This document shows positions 8,871 to 18,873 of a stretch of DNA of 64,000 nucleotides, piece after piece. The position numbers and the translations under genes are program-made. The notes beneath the pieces are model-generated. The model was not told where the DNA came from. It did not search any database and saw nothing but the letters and a program-made list of their open reading frames with translations. This DNA is from Pedobacter sp. Leaf170. Lineage in GTDB: Bacteria > Bacteroidota > Bacteroidia > Sphingobacteriales > Sphingobacteriaceae. Location of the stretch: the NCBI RefSeq assembly GCF_920984665.1, contig NZ_CAKLBP010000001.1, forward strand, positions 772,858 through 836,857, in the 5' to 3' direction. Within the stretch, counting starts at the first letter, position 1. Each line of letters starts with the position of its first letter.

Positions 8871-11333
8871 TTACAAACTTAAAATCTGTATTTCTGAAAA
8901 GGTTTTAAGGCATTTAAAGTGAAGGATGTTTTTATCATCTGTGTAAAAATCACTTACCTCTTTATTATCTACAATAATCTTTTTTACCTGGAAATTTACA
9001 CCAACTACATTGCATGCATAGAATTCGTAATTTGGTGTATATAAACCTACAATTCTTTGGTTAACTTTTAAATAATGATTATCACCTTTAACGGTAAACT
9101 TTTTCTCCAGGTAGATGTCCTGCTCAAAAGCAAAAGTATCTCCGTGATCTTCATACATATATGAGTTTACTTCGTAATCGCTGTTGTAGATATTTAAAAC
9201 AACCTCAGTAATAGATTTTTCGTCGACATATTGCATTACAGGATATTCTGGTATAACAGAACCTGCACGTACAAACATTGGCATACTATCTATTTTTGCT
9301 TCAACGTGATGCTCGCTTTCTCCATTAAGAATTTCATTAGTCCAGAAATTAAACCACTTACCTTTTGGAAGGTAAACCTGCCTTGCAATAGCACCTTGCT
9401 CTAAAACCGGGCAAATTAATAACTTATCACCATAACAAAACTCATCCTGACGGAAGTGATTGCTAATTTTTTCCTGCTCCAGCATAACAAGCGGTCGCAG
9501 AATTGGGAAACCATAACGATGATGCTCCCAGAAAACCGAATATAAATAAGGAAGTAAACGATATCTTAATTCGATAAATTTACGATTGATGTCTTCAAAA
9601 AATTCTCCGAAGCTCCATGGTTCACGTTCAGCGGTATCACCAGCAGAGTGTGCACGCATAAATGGAGAGAATGTTCCGAGCTGAATCCATCTGGTAAATA
9701 ATTCGCCATCAGGTTCACCGCTAAAGCCGCCTATATCTGTACCGCAAAAAGGCACACCAGAAACTGATAACCGCTGACATTGGATGTTACCCATTTTTAG
9801 GTGTTCCCAGGTTGCAATATTATCACCCGTCCAAACACTTGCATAACGTTGCATACCAGAATAACCAGCTCTTGTTATTGTAAACGGACGTTTGTTACGC
9901 ATAAGTTTCTTCAAACCCTCGTAAGTAGAACGTACCATTTGCATACCATAAACGTTATGCGCTTTACGGTGAGAACCACGGTAACCATCATAGTTATGGC
10001 GAACATCATTCGGGAAGGTTCCCGAACCAAATACAGCAGGCTCGTTCATATCGTTCCAAAATCCGGCCACACCCATATCTACAAGTTCTTCGTATAATTT
10101 GCCCCACCATTTTCTAACTTTTGGATTGGTGAAATCAGGGAATTGACAACGGCCAGGCCAAACATGACCCTCCATAAAATAATCATCACTTCTACGGCAG
10201 AAATATTTATTGTCTTTACCTTCTTTAAAAACCCAGTAATCATCATCAACTTTAATCCCCGGGTCAATCATCACAACAGTTTTAAAACCATCATCAGAAA
10301 GTTCTTTTATCATTCTCCTTGGGTCAGGAAAATACTTTTTATTCCAGGTAAAGCAACGATATCCATCCATGTAATCGATATCCAGGTAAATTGCATCACA
10401 AGGAATTTTACGTTCCCTGAATTGTTTAGCAATTTCTTTTACCTTGCTTTCAGGATAATAACTCCAACGGCATTGCTGATAACCCAAAGTCCATTTTGGA
10501 GGCATAGCGTGTGTACCGGTTAAAGTTGCATAACGCTTAACCACATCCATCATGTGCGGACCATGGATATAATAATATTGTAATTCGCCGCCATCTGACC
10601 AAAAACTGGTTTTCGAAACATCTTCGCCACCAAAATCAAAGTAAGATTTGAAGGTATTATCGAAGAAAATACCATAAGCAGCCTGATTATGCACGCCGAT
10701 ATAAAAAGGTATAGTTCTGTATAATGGATCTTGATTCCAGCCGAAAGAATAGGCATCGGTATTCCAATTTTCAAATCTTCTACCTCTTAAATTGAAATTA
10801 CCTGATTTATCGCCTAAACCAAAGAAGTTCTCTTCGGGCTGACATTTTTTAGTTGCATAAATGTAGTAGCCACCAAAATCTACGTTTTCTTCCCAATGCA
10901 TTGAGTTGTGCTCATCTACCATTGTAATGCCAGTAATATTATCCGAGAAAGAAATATGAAAATTCTTTTTCTCTATTTTACAGGTTACAACGCTTGTAGA
11001 AACCGTATAATGATCATCATGTTCCTGCATTTTAAAAACAGAAACTTTTTGGTCAACTTCCGGAACGGCGTATGAAAAATCATCTAAGAAAACGCCGTGT
11101 GGTGCCAGGCGAACCCGGATCATCTCGTCGCTTACTACTCTAATTTCTACTTTGGCATCTCCATCAGAAAAATAAAAACGGTTACCTTCCTTTTTTACCC
11201 GTTTTACTTCTCCTAAATATTGCTTAACTATTGGCTTTACTGAAATATCAACAGGATTATTTAAATGTTGAATTTCCTGCTCTTTTTCGATTAAATCCTT
11301 AACGTCGTTTTGCTTGTCGTTTGTTTCTTCCAT
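8871..11333 (-). CDS. Alpha-glucosidase, glycoside hydrolase family 31
   Basis: Hydrolyses terminal alpha-glucosidic bonds of oligosaccharides or glycogen-derived glucans. The 820-residue protein has an N-terminal galactose-mutarotase-like beta sandwich, a DUF4968/DUF5110-type arrangement around the barrel, nucleophile Asp428 in WNDMNEP and acid/base Asp504 in WTGDN. No signal peptide is seen, so it is probably cytosolic. I chose ATG 11333. The alternative TTG three codons upstream (11342) has no better support. Substrate preference (maltose, isomaltose, xylosides) cannot be read from the sequence, but the neighbouring glgB favours alpha-glucans. Confidence 0.93.
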   Translation of the reverse strand: MEETNDKQNDVKDLIEKEQEIQHLNNPVDISVKPIVKQYLGEVKRVKKEGNRFYFSDGDAKVEIRVVSDEMIRVRLAPHGVFLDDFSYAVPEVDQKVSVFKMQEHDDHYTVSTSVVTCKIEKKNFHISFSDNITGITMVDEHNSMHWEENVDFGGYYIYATKKCQPEENFFGLGDKSGNFNLRGRRFENWNTDAYSFGWNQDPLYRTIPFYIGVHNQAAYGIFFDNTFKSYFDFGGEDVSKTSFWSDGGELQYYYIHGPHMMDVVKRYATLTGTHAMPPKWTLGYQQCRWSYYPESKVKEIAKQFRERKIPCDAIYLDIDYMDGYRCFTWNKKYFPDPRRMIKELSDDGFKTVVMIDPGIKVDDDYWVFKEGKDNKYFCRRSDDYFMEGHVWPGRCQFPDFTNPKVRKWWGKLYEELVDMGVAGFWNDMNEPAVFGSGTFPNDVRHNYDGYRGSHRKAHNVYGMQMVRSTYEGLKKLMRNKRPFTITRAGYSGMQRYASVWTGDNIATWEHLKMGNIQCQRLSVSGVPFCGTDIGGFSGEPDGELFTRWIQLGTFSPFMRAHSAGDTAEREPWSFGEFFEDINRKFIELRYRLLPYLYSVFWEHHRYGFPILRPLVMLEQEKISNHFRQDEFCYGDKLLICPVLEQGAIARQVYLPKGKWFNFWTNEILNGESEHHVEAKIDSMPMFVRAGSVIPEYPVMQYVDEKSITEVVLNIYNSDYEVNSYMYEDHGDTFAFEQDIYLEKKFTVKGDNHYLKVNQRIVGLYTPNYEFYACNVVGVNFQVKKIIVDNKEVSDFYTDDKNILHFKCLKTFSEIQILSL

Positions 11334-11441
11334 CCTTAACAATTCAAAAAAAATTTATTAAAAGTTCTTAAACCGGGATGCGTTTAAGAAAGCACTATTA
11401 TACAAATATTTTACAAAAGGAAACTTAATTGTGCATAAAAA

Positions 11442-11470
11442 AGCCTGCAAAGTTTAAAACTATGCAGGCT
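11442..11470 (-). terminator. Terminator of the TonB-dependent receptor gene
   Basis: Arms AGCCTGCA and TGCAGGCT with a 13-nt loop. On the minus strand they are followed by TTTTTTAT, 29 bp after the stop codon. Confidence 0.85.
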
Positions 11471-11498
11471 GTTCATTTTATTTTGGGTAATCTGTAAA

Positions 11499-14432
11499 CT
11501 ACGGGTTAAACGAAAATGCTAAATAATAAATTGCTCCTGCTGCCGGATTGCCATAAGAAGTGATGTAATATTTATTCATAATATTTGAGCCTCCAAGTTT
11601 AATAACAGAATTTACTGAAGGTATTCTTAAACTAACCTGGGCATCAGCTGTGCTGTAAGCAGGTACATCTCCTGATGCGAAGGATGAATTCCAGTAGAAT
11701 TTATCTTGCCAGCGATAAGAAATATTAAACCCAAAGTTTTTAATAATTTCTTTATTGCCCAAACCTAAATTGAAACGAACTTTTGGCGTGTTGAAATCAT
11801 TGATATAATTTACAGGAAGGTCGCCGATTTGATTGTATGAAACGTTACCGCTTACTGTCCATTTGTTCATTAAATAATCTAAACCTAATGCACCACCATA
11901 AGAATTTACTTCACCTTGTGCATTTACCGGAACGCCGTATTTTACAAATGTTGGACTAGCCAAAGTTCCTACATTTTGGTAAACATCTACCGCTGTAATG
12001 AAATCTTTGTAAGTATTGTAATAACCGTAAGCATCAATTAAAAGGTTTGGAGTAATTAATCCTTTATAACCTAATTCATAAGATTGAACACTTTCCGGAC
12101 GAACACCTTTATCATCAAAAGTATATTGCTGTAATAAAGCAGGGTTAGGCGTACCTGTTGCAGCAGATGCAATAAAGGCTCTGTAACTTACATCGGTAAA
12201 AGCTTTGTTGCCATTAAGGTTGTATTTACCGAACATAATTTCTGGCAAACCACCAATTAACCTTTGTGAGCCACCGCCAACTGATAAATCTATATATTGG
12301 TTTTGAGTGGTTGGGTTACGATAACCTGTTTGATAAGAAGCTCTGATGTTGTTGTTTTTTGCTACTGTGAAAACCCCGGTAATCCGTGGCGTAAAACGAC
12401 CTTCAAAGTTCATGCTTTTATCGTATCTGCCTGCAAATGTAAACTTTACTTTATCATTGAAAAGTTTTTTACCAATCTGCGCAAAAGCACCGTATTCGTT
12501 AATATCGATAGATTGATTTAAATCATTAAAAATTGTTCCTGCGGAGTTTAAATCATATAAACGATAGGATGCACCAACCTGAAATTCAACTACGTTATTA
12601 AATGCATTTGTAAAATTGTACATACCTTCATAATGGTAAAGGTTTGTTTTATCATCAAATTTAGCACCGTAAACGCTTTGTGATGGATTAGTCGAATTTA
12701 TAGTGGTTGCGCTGATAGTAGTATTCATGATGCTATTCATTGCAGTGGCAAATTGTGGTGAACCAGGCTCGAAACGGCCTTGATTTGCAACACCCCTTGC
12801 TAAAGCATGTGCCGCAGCATCTGTTTGGCCTGCTGCTCTGGCGCCTACATAATTACCTATATACTGCGGAAACCATGTAGTAGATGGTTTTGAAAGCTCA
12901 TTGATGTAGCTACCCAAAATAGATGAAATATAAGAATCACCTGAACGCTCCTGGGTAGTATAACCTTTAACGTAAAAATCCTGACCTTTAATTTCTAATT
13001 TGTACTGACCAATATTAAAATTACGTAGCGAATAACGATCTGAACCTGTGTAAACAGAAGTACCAGTACCCCAATTTGCTTGTGCAACCGCCTGAACGGT
13101 ATTGGTGATGTTGTAATACATCGCTCCGGATACTTTTAATGATTTAGTATCATAATCAACCAGGTTTTCTTCATTGTAACCTGTTCTTGATACATTTTGA
13201 TCAGGAATTAGGTTTGCCTTTAAGCCAACATAAAATGGGAAGTAATTTTGAACCGCCGGACGTAATCCAGCTGGCAAATTAGCAATAAACCCTGCTTGTT
13301 GTGCCGCATTTGGAATAGCAGCACCAAAGGTACCATCAATTAAATTTTTAATGTTCGGAATAAGTCCTCCCGAACCCGCATTAATACCAGAAATAGTAGC
13401 ATTTTGCACACTTAATGCAACATTACGCATATTCTGACTTACTTCGTCACCATAAACGTTTATACCGTCATAGTTCGTATCGCTATTTCTATCTCCGGCT
13501 TTAGCAGTTCTTGAATTTCTATCGAAATTTGAATAATTATTTCCAAACCAATCTTTAGCTTGTAAGAATGAGAATGCAGCTTTTACACCAAACTTATTAT
13601 TCCACGATTTTGCTAAACGTACATCTAACTGGTTAAAAGGTTGCACGCTACTGTTATTATCATTTACATGGTTTACGCCCGTTTTATACTGAAAACTTGC
13701 TCCCTGATATTTAAATGGATCTTTAGAAGTCATTAATAATGTTCCATTAATACCACCGGCACCGTATAAAGCTGAGGATGCACCAGGTAAAAGCTCAACA
13801 TTATCAACATCTAATTCAGTTATACCCACAATATTACCTACAGAGAAATTTAATCCAGGCGCCTGGTTGTCCATACCATCAATGTATTGGTTGAAACGGG
13901 TGTTACCGTTTGAGTTAAACCCCCTTGTGTTTATAGATTTAAAGGTTAAACTCTGCATACTGCTTTCAACACCTTTCATATTATTCAAAGCATCATAAAA
14001 GGAAGGCGCTGCAATTTCGCGAATCGATGCTGCACTCATTCTTTCGATAGATACAGGAGATTCCAAAATACGTTCCGGTGTTCTGGAGGCTGATATGACT
14101 ACATCGCCACCTAAAACCGTACCTGCATCTAAAAGGATATTAATACCGCTTGTACTGCCGGTAACTTGTTGTTCTATGGTTCCATAACCAATATAACTTG
14201 CTACCAAAGTAAAAGGAGCCTTTGCAGCAGTTGTAAAACTAAAACTGCCATCATTGCCGGTGGCGGCTCCACCAGTTTGTCCTTTAACGATTACGGTTAC
14301 ACCAACTAATGGTTCTTTCGATTGTTTGTCTTTAACGGTTCCGCTAACGGTAACGTTTTGGGCATGTACTGCAAAATGAGTTGCACATACAAGCATAAAC
14401 ACATACAAGATTTGCGTAGAGAATTTGCTCAT
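11499..14432 (-). CDS. TonB-dependent outer-membrane receptor with carboxypeptidase-regulatory-like domain
   Basis: Outer-membrane importer of 977 residues. It has a signal peptide (about 1-24, cleavage after AVHA), a CarboxypepD_reg-like beta domain (about 27-105, typical of Bacteroidota receptors), a plug domain (about 120-240, with a NTRGFNSNGNTR stretch and an IDGMDN loop) and a large 22-strand-type barrel ending in an aromatic-rich YYLAFSFNP. No SusD partner gene adjoins it, so it is not a standard polysaccharide-utilisation pair. The single-gene arrangement fits uptake of iron complexes, vitamins or oligosaccharides. The substrate is unknown. The neighbouring GH31 gene is a hint only. 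Confidence 0.92.
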   Translation of the reverse strand: MSKFSTQILYVFMLVCATHFAVHAQNVTVSGTVKDKQSKEPLVGVTVIVKGQTGGAATGNDGSFSFTTAAKAPFTLVASYIGYGTIEQQVTGSTSGINILLDAGTVLGGDVVISASRTPERILESPVSIERMSAASIREIAAPSFYDALNNMKGVESSMQSLTFKSINTRGFNSNGNTRFNQYIDGMDNQAPGLNFSVGNIVGITELDVDNVELLPGASSALYGAGGINGTLLMTSKDPFKYQGASFQYKTGVNHVNDNNSSVQPFNQLDVRLAKSWNNKFGVKAAFSFLQAKDWFGNNYSNFDRNSRTAKAGDRNSDTNYDGINVYGDEVSQNMRNVALSVQNATISGINAGSGGLIPNIKNLIDGTFGAAIPNAAQQAGFIANLPAGLRPAVQNYFPFYVGLKANLIPDQNVSRTGYNEENLVDYDTKSLKVSGAMYYNITNTVQAVAQANWGTGTSVYTGSDRYSLRNFNIGQYKLEIKGQDFYVKGYTTQERSGDSYISSILGSYINELSKPSTTWFPQYIGNYVGARAAGQTDAAAHALARGVANQGRFEPGSPQFATAMNSIMNTTISATTINSTNPSQSVYGAKFDDKTNLYHYEGMYNFTNAFNNVVEFQVGASYRLYDLNSAGTIFNDLNQSIDINEYGAFAQIGKKLFNDKVKFTFAGRYDKSMNFEGRFTPRITGVFTVAKNNNIRASYQTGYRNPTTQNQYIDLSVGGGSQRLIGGLPEIMFGKYNLNGNKAFTDVSYRAFIASAATGTPNPALLQQYTFDDKGVRPESVQSYELGYKGLITPNLLIDAYGYYNTYKDFITAVDVYQNVGTLASPTFVKYGVPVNAQGEVNSYGGALGLDYLMNKWTVSGNVSYNQIGDLPVNYINDFNTPKVRFNLGLGNKEIIKNFGFNISYRWQDKFYWNSSFASGDVPAYSTADAQVSLRIPSVNSVIKLGGSNIMNKYYITSYGNPAAGAIYYLAFSFNP

Positions 14433-14619
14433 AAAATGATTACTATTTGGTTAGTTGTTCTTTAGTTAATATAAACTTAAATGCTTTTTTTGAATTAAAC
14501 AAATTATGTTAGCATAATAATTTTTATTAAAATTTATAATTTTGTTTCACATATAGATTGTTGTATTTTGCAGTATTATCGCTCTATCAAACATATAAGT
14601 CTGTAGTTAGCTAACCACT

Positions 14620-17049
14620 ATGAATAAACTAAAAGCGCTTTTTTGTATCATTATCCCTATTGCTCTGGCTTTTCTGTTCAACACAAAAATTGGAAACACA
14701 CCTCCCGTTTTAAAATTCCTAAATCCTTTTATGGGGTTTTGGCAAAATGCAGAGAACAACCATTTTATGTTTAATCACAAAGCGAAAATAAAAGGCGCTA
14801 TTGATGAAATTGAAATCGTTTTTGATGATAGAATGATACCACACATCTTTGCCAAAAACGACCACGATCTTTACCTAGCTCAAGGTTATGTTACCGCGAT
14901 GCATCGCCTATGGCAAATGGATTTTCAAACCCGTTTTGCTGCCGGCAGAATAAGTGAGGTGGTTGGCGAAAAGGCAATTGAGGTTGACCGCTATCAACGA
15001 AGAATGGGTATGGTTTACGGTGCAGAAAATTCTTTAAAAGGAATGATGGCCGACCCAAAAGCGAAAGAAATGATTCTAGCTTATACCGATGGAATTAATG
15101 CTTATATCAAAACACTTTCTCATGCAAATTACCCTATAGAATATAAAATACTCGATTTTAAACCTGAAAATTGGTCGCCGGTTAAGTGCGCTTTGCTTTT
15201 AAAACAAATGTCGGCCGTTTTGGCTATGGGTTCTGATGAATTTTATATGACCAACATTCTTAAAAAATTTGGCACCGATGTTACCAAAGACCTTTTTCCT
15301 GATTATCCATTTCGCGAAGACCCGATTATCCCGGTAGGTACAAAATGGGATTTTAAGCCATTGACTATTCCAAAAACGCCCGAATCATTTTTAAAAGCAA
15401 TAACTGGTGATGTTAAAACAACTGAAAAAATAGAAGGCATTGGAAGTAATAACTGGGCACTTTCGGGCAATAAAACAGCATCTGGTTTCCCAATTTTAGC
15501 AAACGACCCACATTTAGACTTAACCCTACCCTCTATCTGGTATCAAATTCAGCTGCATGCTCCCGGCGTAAATACTTATGGCGTTTCGCTTCCGGGCGCT
15601 CCAGGGGTAATCATTGGTTTCAACCAGAAAATTGCATGGGGCGTTACCAACGTTGCTGCAGATGTTCTGGATTTTTATCAAATTAAATTTAAAGATGATT
15701 CGCACAAAGAATATTGGTATAATAATCAGTGGAAAGCGACAAAAACAAGACTGGAAACTATAAAAATCCGCGGTAGCAAAGATGAAGTAGATACGGTTTA
15801 TTATACCCATCACGGACCCGTTGTGTATTTTCAAAAACCCAAGTATGCAAGGGCCAATAATGTTCCGGTTGGCGATGCCCTAAGGTGGATTGCACATGAT
15901 GAATCGAATGAACTTATGACTTTTTATTACCTTAACAGAGGAAGTAATTATGATGATTATCGTAAAGCTTTAACCTATTACACCGCTCCGGCTCAAAATT
16001 TTGTTTTTGCAAGTGTAGACAATGATATCGCCATTACGCCAAATGGTAAGTTCCCTTTAAAGTGGAAAAATCAAGGCAAATTTATTTTGGATGGAACTGA
16101 TCCATCTTATGATTGGCAAGGCTGGATTCCGGCAGCTCAAAATCCAACGGTCAAAAATCCTGCCCGTGGTTTTGTAAGTTCTGCAAATCAATCCTCAACC
16201 GATCAGAGTTATCCGTATTATATAAACTGGGAATTTGCACCTTACGAGCGTGGTAAGAGAATTAATGATAGGTTAACGGTGATGAATAAGGCAAATCTCG
16301 ACAGCATCAGATTAATGCAAACCGACAATTACAGCATCATGGCTCAAAATATTTTGCCGGCTCTGTTACCAATGATAAATAATGAACAACTAAATGCAAC
16401 CCAAAAAGAAGCGCTTAGTTACGTTAACAAATGGAATAAACGCTACAATGCTGATGAAATTGCAGCAAGTGTTTTTGAAATTTGGACCAAACGCTTATCT
16501 TTTGATATTTGGAATGATGAATTTCAGGTTGATGGCATACCCATGCGATATCCATCAAGAGACAGAACCATCGAGATGATTTTAAAACAACCTGAGGCTA
16601 AATGGTACGATAATATTAAAACGCCGCAAAAAGAAACTTTAGCTGATTTGGTAAATGAAGCCTTTAAATACAGCTGTGACAGTTTAGAACGTAGATTTGG
16701 CCCCATTAATAAGGATTGGAATTGGGCAAACTTAAAACAAACTAATGTTCCGCATTTGGCAAAGATTCCAGGTTTTGGTTCGAAGGTTTTATTAATTGGT
16801 GGAGCAAAAAGCACCATAAATGCCATGAGCGAAGCAAACGGACCATCGTGGAGAATGGTGATTGAACTCGGCAAAACACCAAAAGGTCATGGTGTTTATC
16901 CTGGCGGACAATCTGGTAATCCAGGAAGCAAATTTTACGACAACATGGTTGATAAATGGGCGAATGGTGAGCTTTACGATTTATTCTACATGCAAAGTGC
17001 TGATGATAAATCTGGCAAGGTAATTTCTCGGTTAAAAATATCTAAATAA
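14620..17049 (+). CDS. Penicillin-acylase family Ntn-hydrolase
   Basis: An 809-residue precursor of the penicillin/acyl-homoserine-lactone acylase family, which hydrolyses amide bonds of acylated substrates. An N-terminal hydrophobic segment (about 5-20) suggests export or membrane tethering. The alpha chain covers about 45-260. The new N-terminal nucleophile after self-cleavage should be Ser276 in GIGSNNWALSG. Further family features are DPHLDLTLPSIWY and HHGPVV. It is followed 6 bp later by a small membrane protein and then a LuxE-like gene. The natural substrate (beta-lactam side chains, N-acyl lipids, quorum signals) cannot be decided from sequence. Confidence 0.9.
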   Translation: MNKLKALFCIIIPIALAFLFNTKIGNTPPVLKFLNPFMGFWQNAENNHFMFNHKAKIKGAIDEIEIVFDDRMIPHIFAKNDHDLYLAQGYVTAMHRLWQMDFQTRFAAGRISEVVGEKAIEVDRYQRRMGMVYGAENSLKGMMADPKAKEMILAYTDGINAYIKTLSHANYPIEYKILDFKPENWSPVKCALLLKQMSAVLAMGSDEFYMTNILKKFGTDVTKDLFPDYPFREDPIIPVGTKWDFKPLTIPKTPESFLKAITGDVKTTEKIEGIGSNNWALSGNKTASGFPILANDPHLDLTLPSIWYQIQLHAPGVNTYGVSLPGAPGVIIGFNQKIAWGVTNVAADVLDFYQIKFKDDSHKEYWYNNQWKATKTRLETIKIRGSKDEVDTVYYTHHGPVVYFQKPKYARANNVPVGDALRWIAHDESNELMTFYYLNRGSNYDDYRKALTYYTAPAQNFVFASVDNDIAITPNGKFPLKWKNQGKFILDGTDPSYDWQGWIPAAQNPTVKNPARGFVSSANQSSTDQSYPYYINWEFAPYERGKRINDRLTVMNKANLDSIRLMQTDNYSIMAQNILPALLPMINNEQLNATQKEALSYVNKWNKRYNADEIAASVFEIWTKRLSFDIWNDEFQVDGIPMRYPSRDRTIEMILKQPEAKWYDNIKTPQKETLADLVNEAFKYSCDSLERRFGPINKDWNWANLKQTNVPHLAKIPGFGSKVLLIGGAKSTINAMSEANGPSWRMVIELGKTPKGHGVYPGGQSGNPGSKFYDNMVDKWANGELYDLFYMQSADDKSGKVISRLKISK

Positions 17050-17055
17050 TAAAAA

Positions 17056-17415
17056 ATGGTTTTTCTGGTTATCTTAATTATCTGTTTCTTACTTCAAATG
17101 GTTGCGCCTTGGTGGGTCATCATTGTCATTTCATTTGCAACCTGTGGTTTTATCGGCAAAACCGGTAAAATTTCCTTCTGGCAATCTTTCTTAGCCATAT
17201 TTTTATTGTGGATTGGTTATTCACTTTTTAAAAGCCTGCCTAACGACAACCTTTTGGCAAGCCGCGTTGCAGTTATGATAGGCGTTAAAATCTGGTGGTT
17301 ATTATTACTAATTACCGGATTAGTTAGCGGTTTGGTTGCCGGCATAAGTGGTTATTGTGGTTATCAATTTCGCAAAGCGATGCTAATCAAAAAAACTGAC
17401 GAAAAAATAGCATAA
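17056..17415 (+). CDS. Small membrane protein, unknown function
   Basis: 119 residues with three to four predicted transmembrane segments (about 2-20, 21-35, 42-60 and 78-102) and a short charged C-terminus (KKTDEK). It starts 6 bp after the acylase stop, so the two are likely co-transcribed. No family is recognised with confidence. Confidence 0.75.
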   Translation: MVFLVILIICFLLQMVAPWWVIIVISFATCGFIGKTGKISFWQSFLAIFLLWIGYSLFKSLPNDNLLASRVAVMIGVKIWWLLLLITGLVSGLVAGISGYCGYQFRKAMLIKKTDEKIA

Positions 17416-17422
17416 GGCTTTG

Positions 17423-17430
17423 TACTTTTG
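17423..17430 (+). promoter_or_regulatory. -7 promoter element of the LuxE-like gene
   Basis: TACTTTTG is a perfect match to the Bacteroidota -7 consensus TAnnTTTG and lies 5 bp before the GTG start at 17436. Transcription would begin at or very near the start codon, implying a leaderless or nearly leaderless message. Confidence 0.6.
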
Positions 17431-17435
17431 CGCCT

Positions 17436-18419
17436 GTGAATTTCTCTGCCGATAAAATATTTTCTATTCAAGATAAGCATCAATTTGATGCACTTGCATT
17501 AAACATTTTCAGATTTCAATCTGAAAATTGCCTGGTTTATCGGGATTATGTTCAAAACTTGCGGGTAAATACCGATGAGGTTAAACGCATAGAAGATATT
17601 CCTTTTTTGCCCATTAGTTTTTTTAAAACACACTCCGTATTAAGTTCTAAAAATCGCGTTGAAATAACTTTTAGCAGTTCTGGAACAACAGGCATGAGCC
17701 AAAGCAGCCATCACGTAACTGATGTGAGTTTATATGAGCAAAGCTATCTTCAGGCTTTTACCCAATTTTATGGCAACATAGAGGATTACTGCTTTCTTGC
17801 GTTGCTTCCATCCTATCAACAACGTTCCGGTTCATCATTAATTTACATGGTTAATGATTTGATTGAAAAAAGCAAACATCCACAAAGCGGCTATTTTTTA
17901 TATAATCATGATGAGCTTTTTTCTACTCTTAAAGCACTACAATTAAAAAATCAAAAAACCATTTTAATTGGGGTAACTTATGCTTTGCTCGATTTTATTG
18001 AACAATTTGAGCTTAGTTTTCCAAATCTCGTGATTATGGAAACCGGTGGAATGAAAGGGAAACGCAAAGAAATGGTTCGTGAGGAATTGCATGACCAGCT
18101 TACAAGAGGCTTTGGTGTAAAAGCAATTCATAGCGAATTCGGTATGACAGAATTGCTGTCCCAGGCTTACTCTTTGGGCGATGGTATTTTTAACTGCCCA
18201 TCGTGGATGGAAATTTTAATCAGAGATACGAACGACCCACTAAGCTTGGTTAAAAATGGCAAAACCGGAGGCATAAACGTTATTGATTTGGCAAATGTAA
18301 ATTCCTGTTCGTTTATTGCTACGCAAGATTTAGGTAGAATTAATCCTGATGGCAGTTTTGAAGTTTTAGGGCGATTTGATAATGCTGATATTCGGGGTTG
18401 CAACCTACTGGTACAATAG
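17436..18419 (+). CDS. LuxE-like acyl-protein synthetase domain protein
   Basis: A 327-residue ANL-superfamily-like protein resembling LuxE, which activates fatty acids as acyl-adenylates. The nucleotide loop FSSSGTTGMSQS is at about residues 79-90, a FFKTH segment precedes it, and EFGMTELLSQ appears about two thirds along, as in LuxE-type adenylating enzymes. No luciferase or LuxC/LuxD genes adjoin it, so the role is not bioluminescence. In Bacteroidota such proteins are commonly stand-alone. GTG at 17436 is the start, supported by the adjoining promoter element. It ends 1 bp before the convergent RES toxin gene. Confidence 0.8.
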   Translation: MNFSADKIFSIQDKHQFDALALNIFRFQSENCLVYRDYVQNLRVNTDEVKRIEDIPFLPISFFKTHSVLSSKNRVEITFSSSGTTGMSQSSHHVTDVSLYEQSYLQAFTQFYGNIEDYCFLALLPSYQQRSGSSLIYMVNDLIEKSKHPQSGYFLYNHDELFSTLKALQLKNQKTILIGVTYALLDFIEQFELSFPNLVIMETGGMKGKRKEMVREELHDQLTRGFGVKAIHSEFGMTELLSQAYSLGDGIFNCPSWMEILIRDTNDPLSLVKNGKTGGINVIDLANVNSCSFIATQDLGRINPDGSFEVLGRFDNADIRGCNLLVQ

Positions 18420-18420
18420 T

Positions 18421-18873
18421 TTAGGCCAGTCGCTCATCAAACTGAAAGGGTTTAACCTCTAAAATTTTAATTTTATTAGCATCTGGGTGATTTACATTCA
18501 TTAGAAAATTATATTCATCTTCAATTAAAACGGAAGGCACCCTCAGCAGTAAAAATTCCTTTTGCTTTGCAAATGCATCTCCTATTTTAGCGAGCTGTGG
18601 TATCGCAGGGTAACTTTTCCAGTTTTTAGGTAAATCTGTAAACTCAACGTTTTTAATTAAACCATCAGGAAGTTCAAAAACAGTTAGACATAAATTTCTG
18701 GAATTTATCAGTGCATTTTTATTAGCAAGAATTTCAAGCGCAGCCAAAGCTCTATTTGAAGCCATGTAATGCAAGGGAACACCCACCGAATTCCAGCGTC
18801 CACCAAATAATTTAGCGCCTGTTCCAGTGTAATCATTCGCGTAAGTGCAATTGGAAATCCGGTAAAGAATCAT
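18421..18873 (-). CDS. RES-domain toxin of a Xre/RES toxin-antitoxin system
   Basis: A 150-residue RES protein. The family degrades or phosphorolyses NAD+. Conserved features seen are the N-terminal YR, the loop FGGRWNSVGVPLHY (substrate arginine), an ALAALEIL helix with the family Glu, and a C-terminal YNFLMNVNHPD segment. Its ATG overlaps the stop of the antitoxin gene (TAATG), the usual antitoxin-first operon with translational coupling. Control is probably by the antitoxin acting on the palindrome at 19354-19390. Confidence 0.92.
   Translation of the reverse strand: MILYRISNCTYANDYTGTGAKLFGGRWNSVGVPLHYMASNRALAALEILANKNALINSRNLCLTVFELPDGLIKNVEFTDLPKNWKSYPAIPQLAKIGDAFAKQKEFLLLRVPSVLIEDEYNFLMNVNHPDANKIKILEVKPFQFDERLA

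Noticed and set aside
17436..18419. Bioluminescence operon
   Set aside because: Only a LuxE-like domain is present; LuxA, LuxB, LuxC and LuxD are missing.
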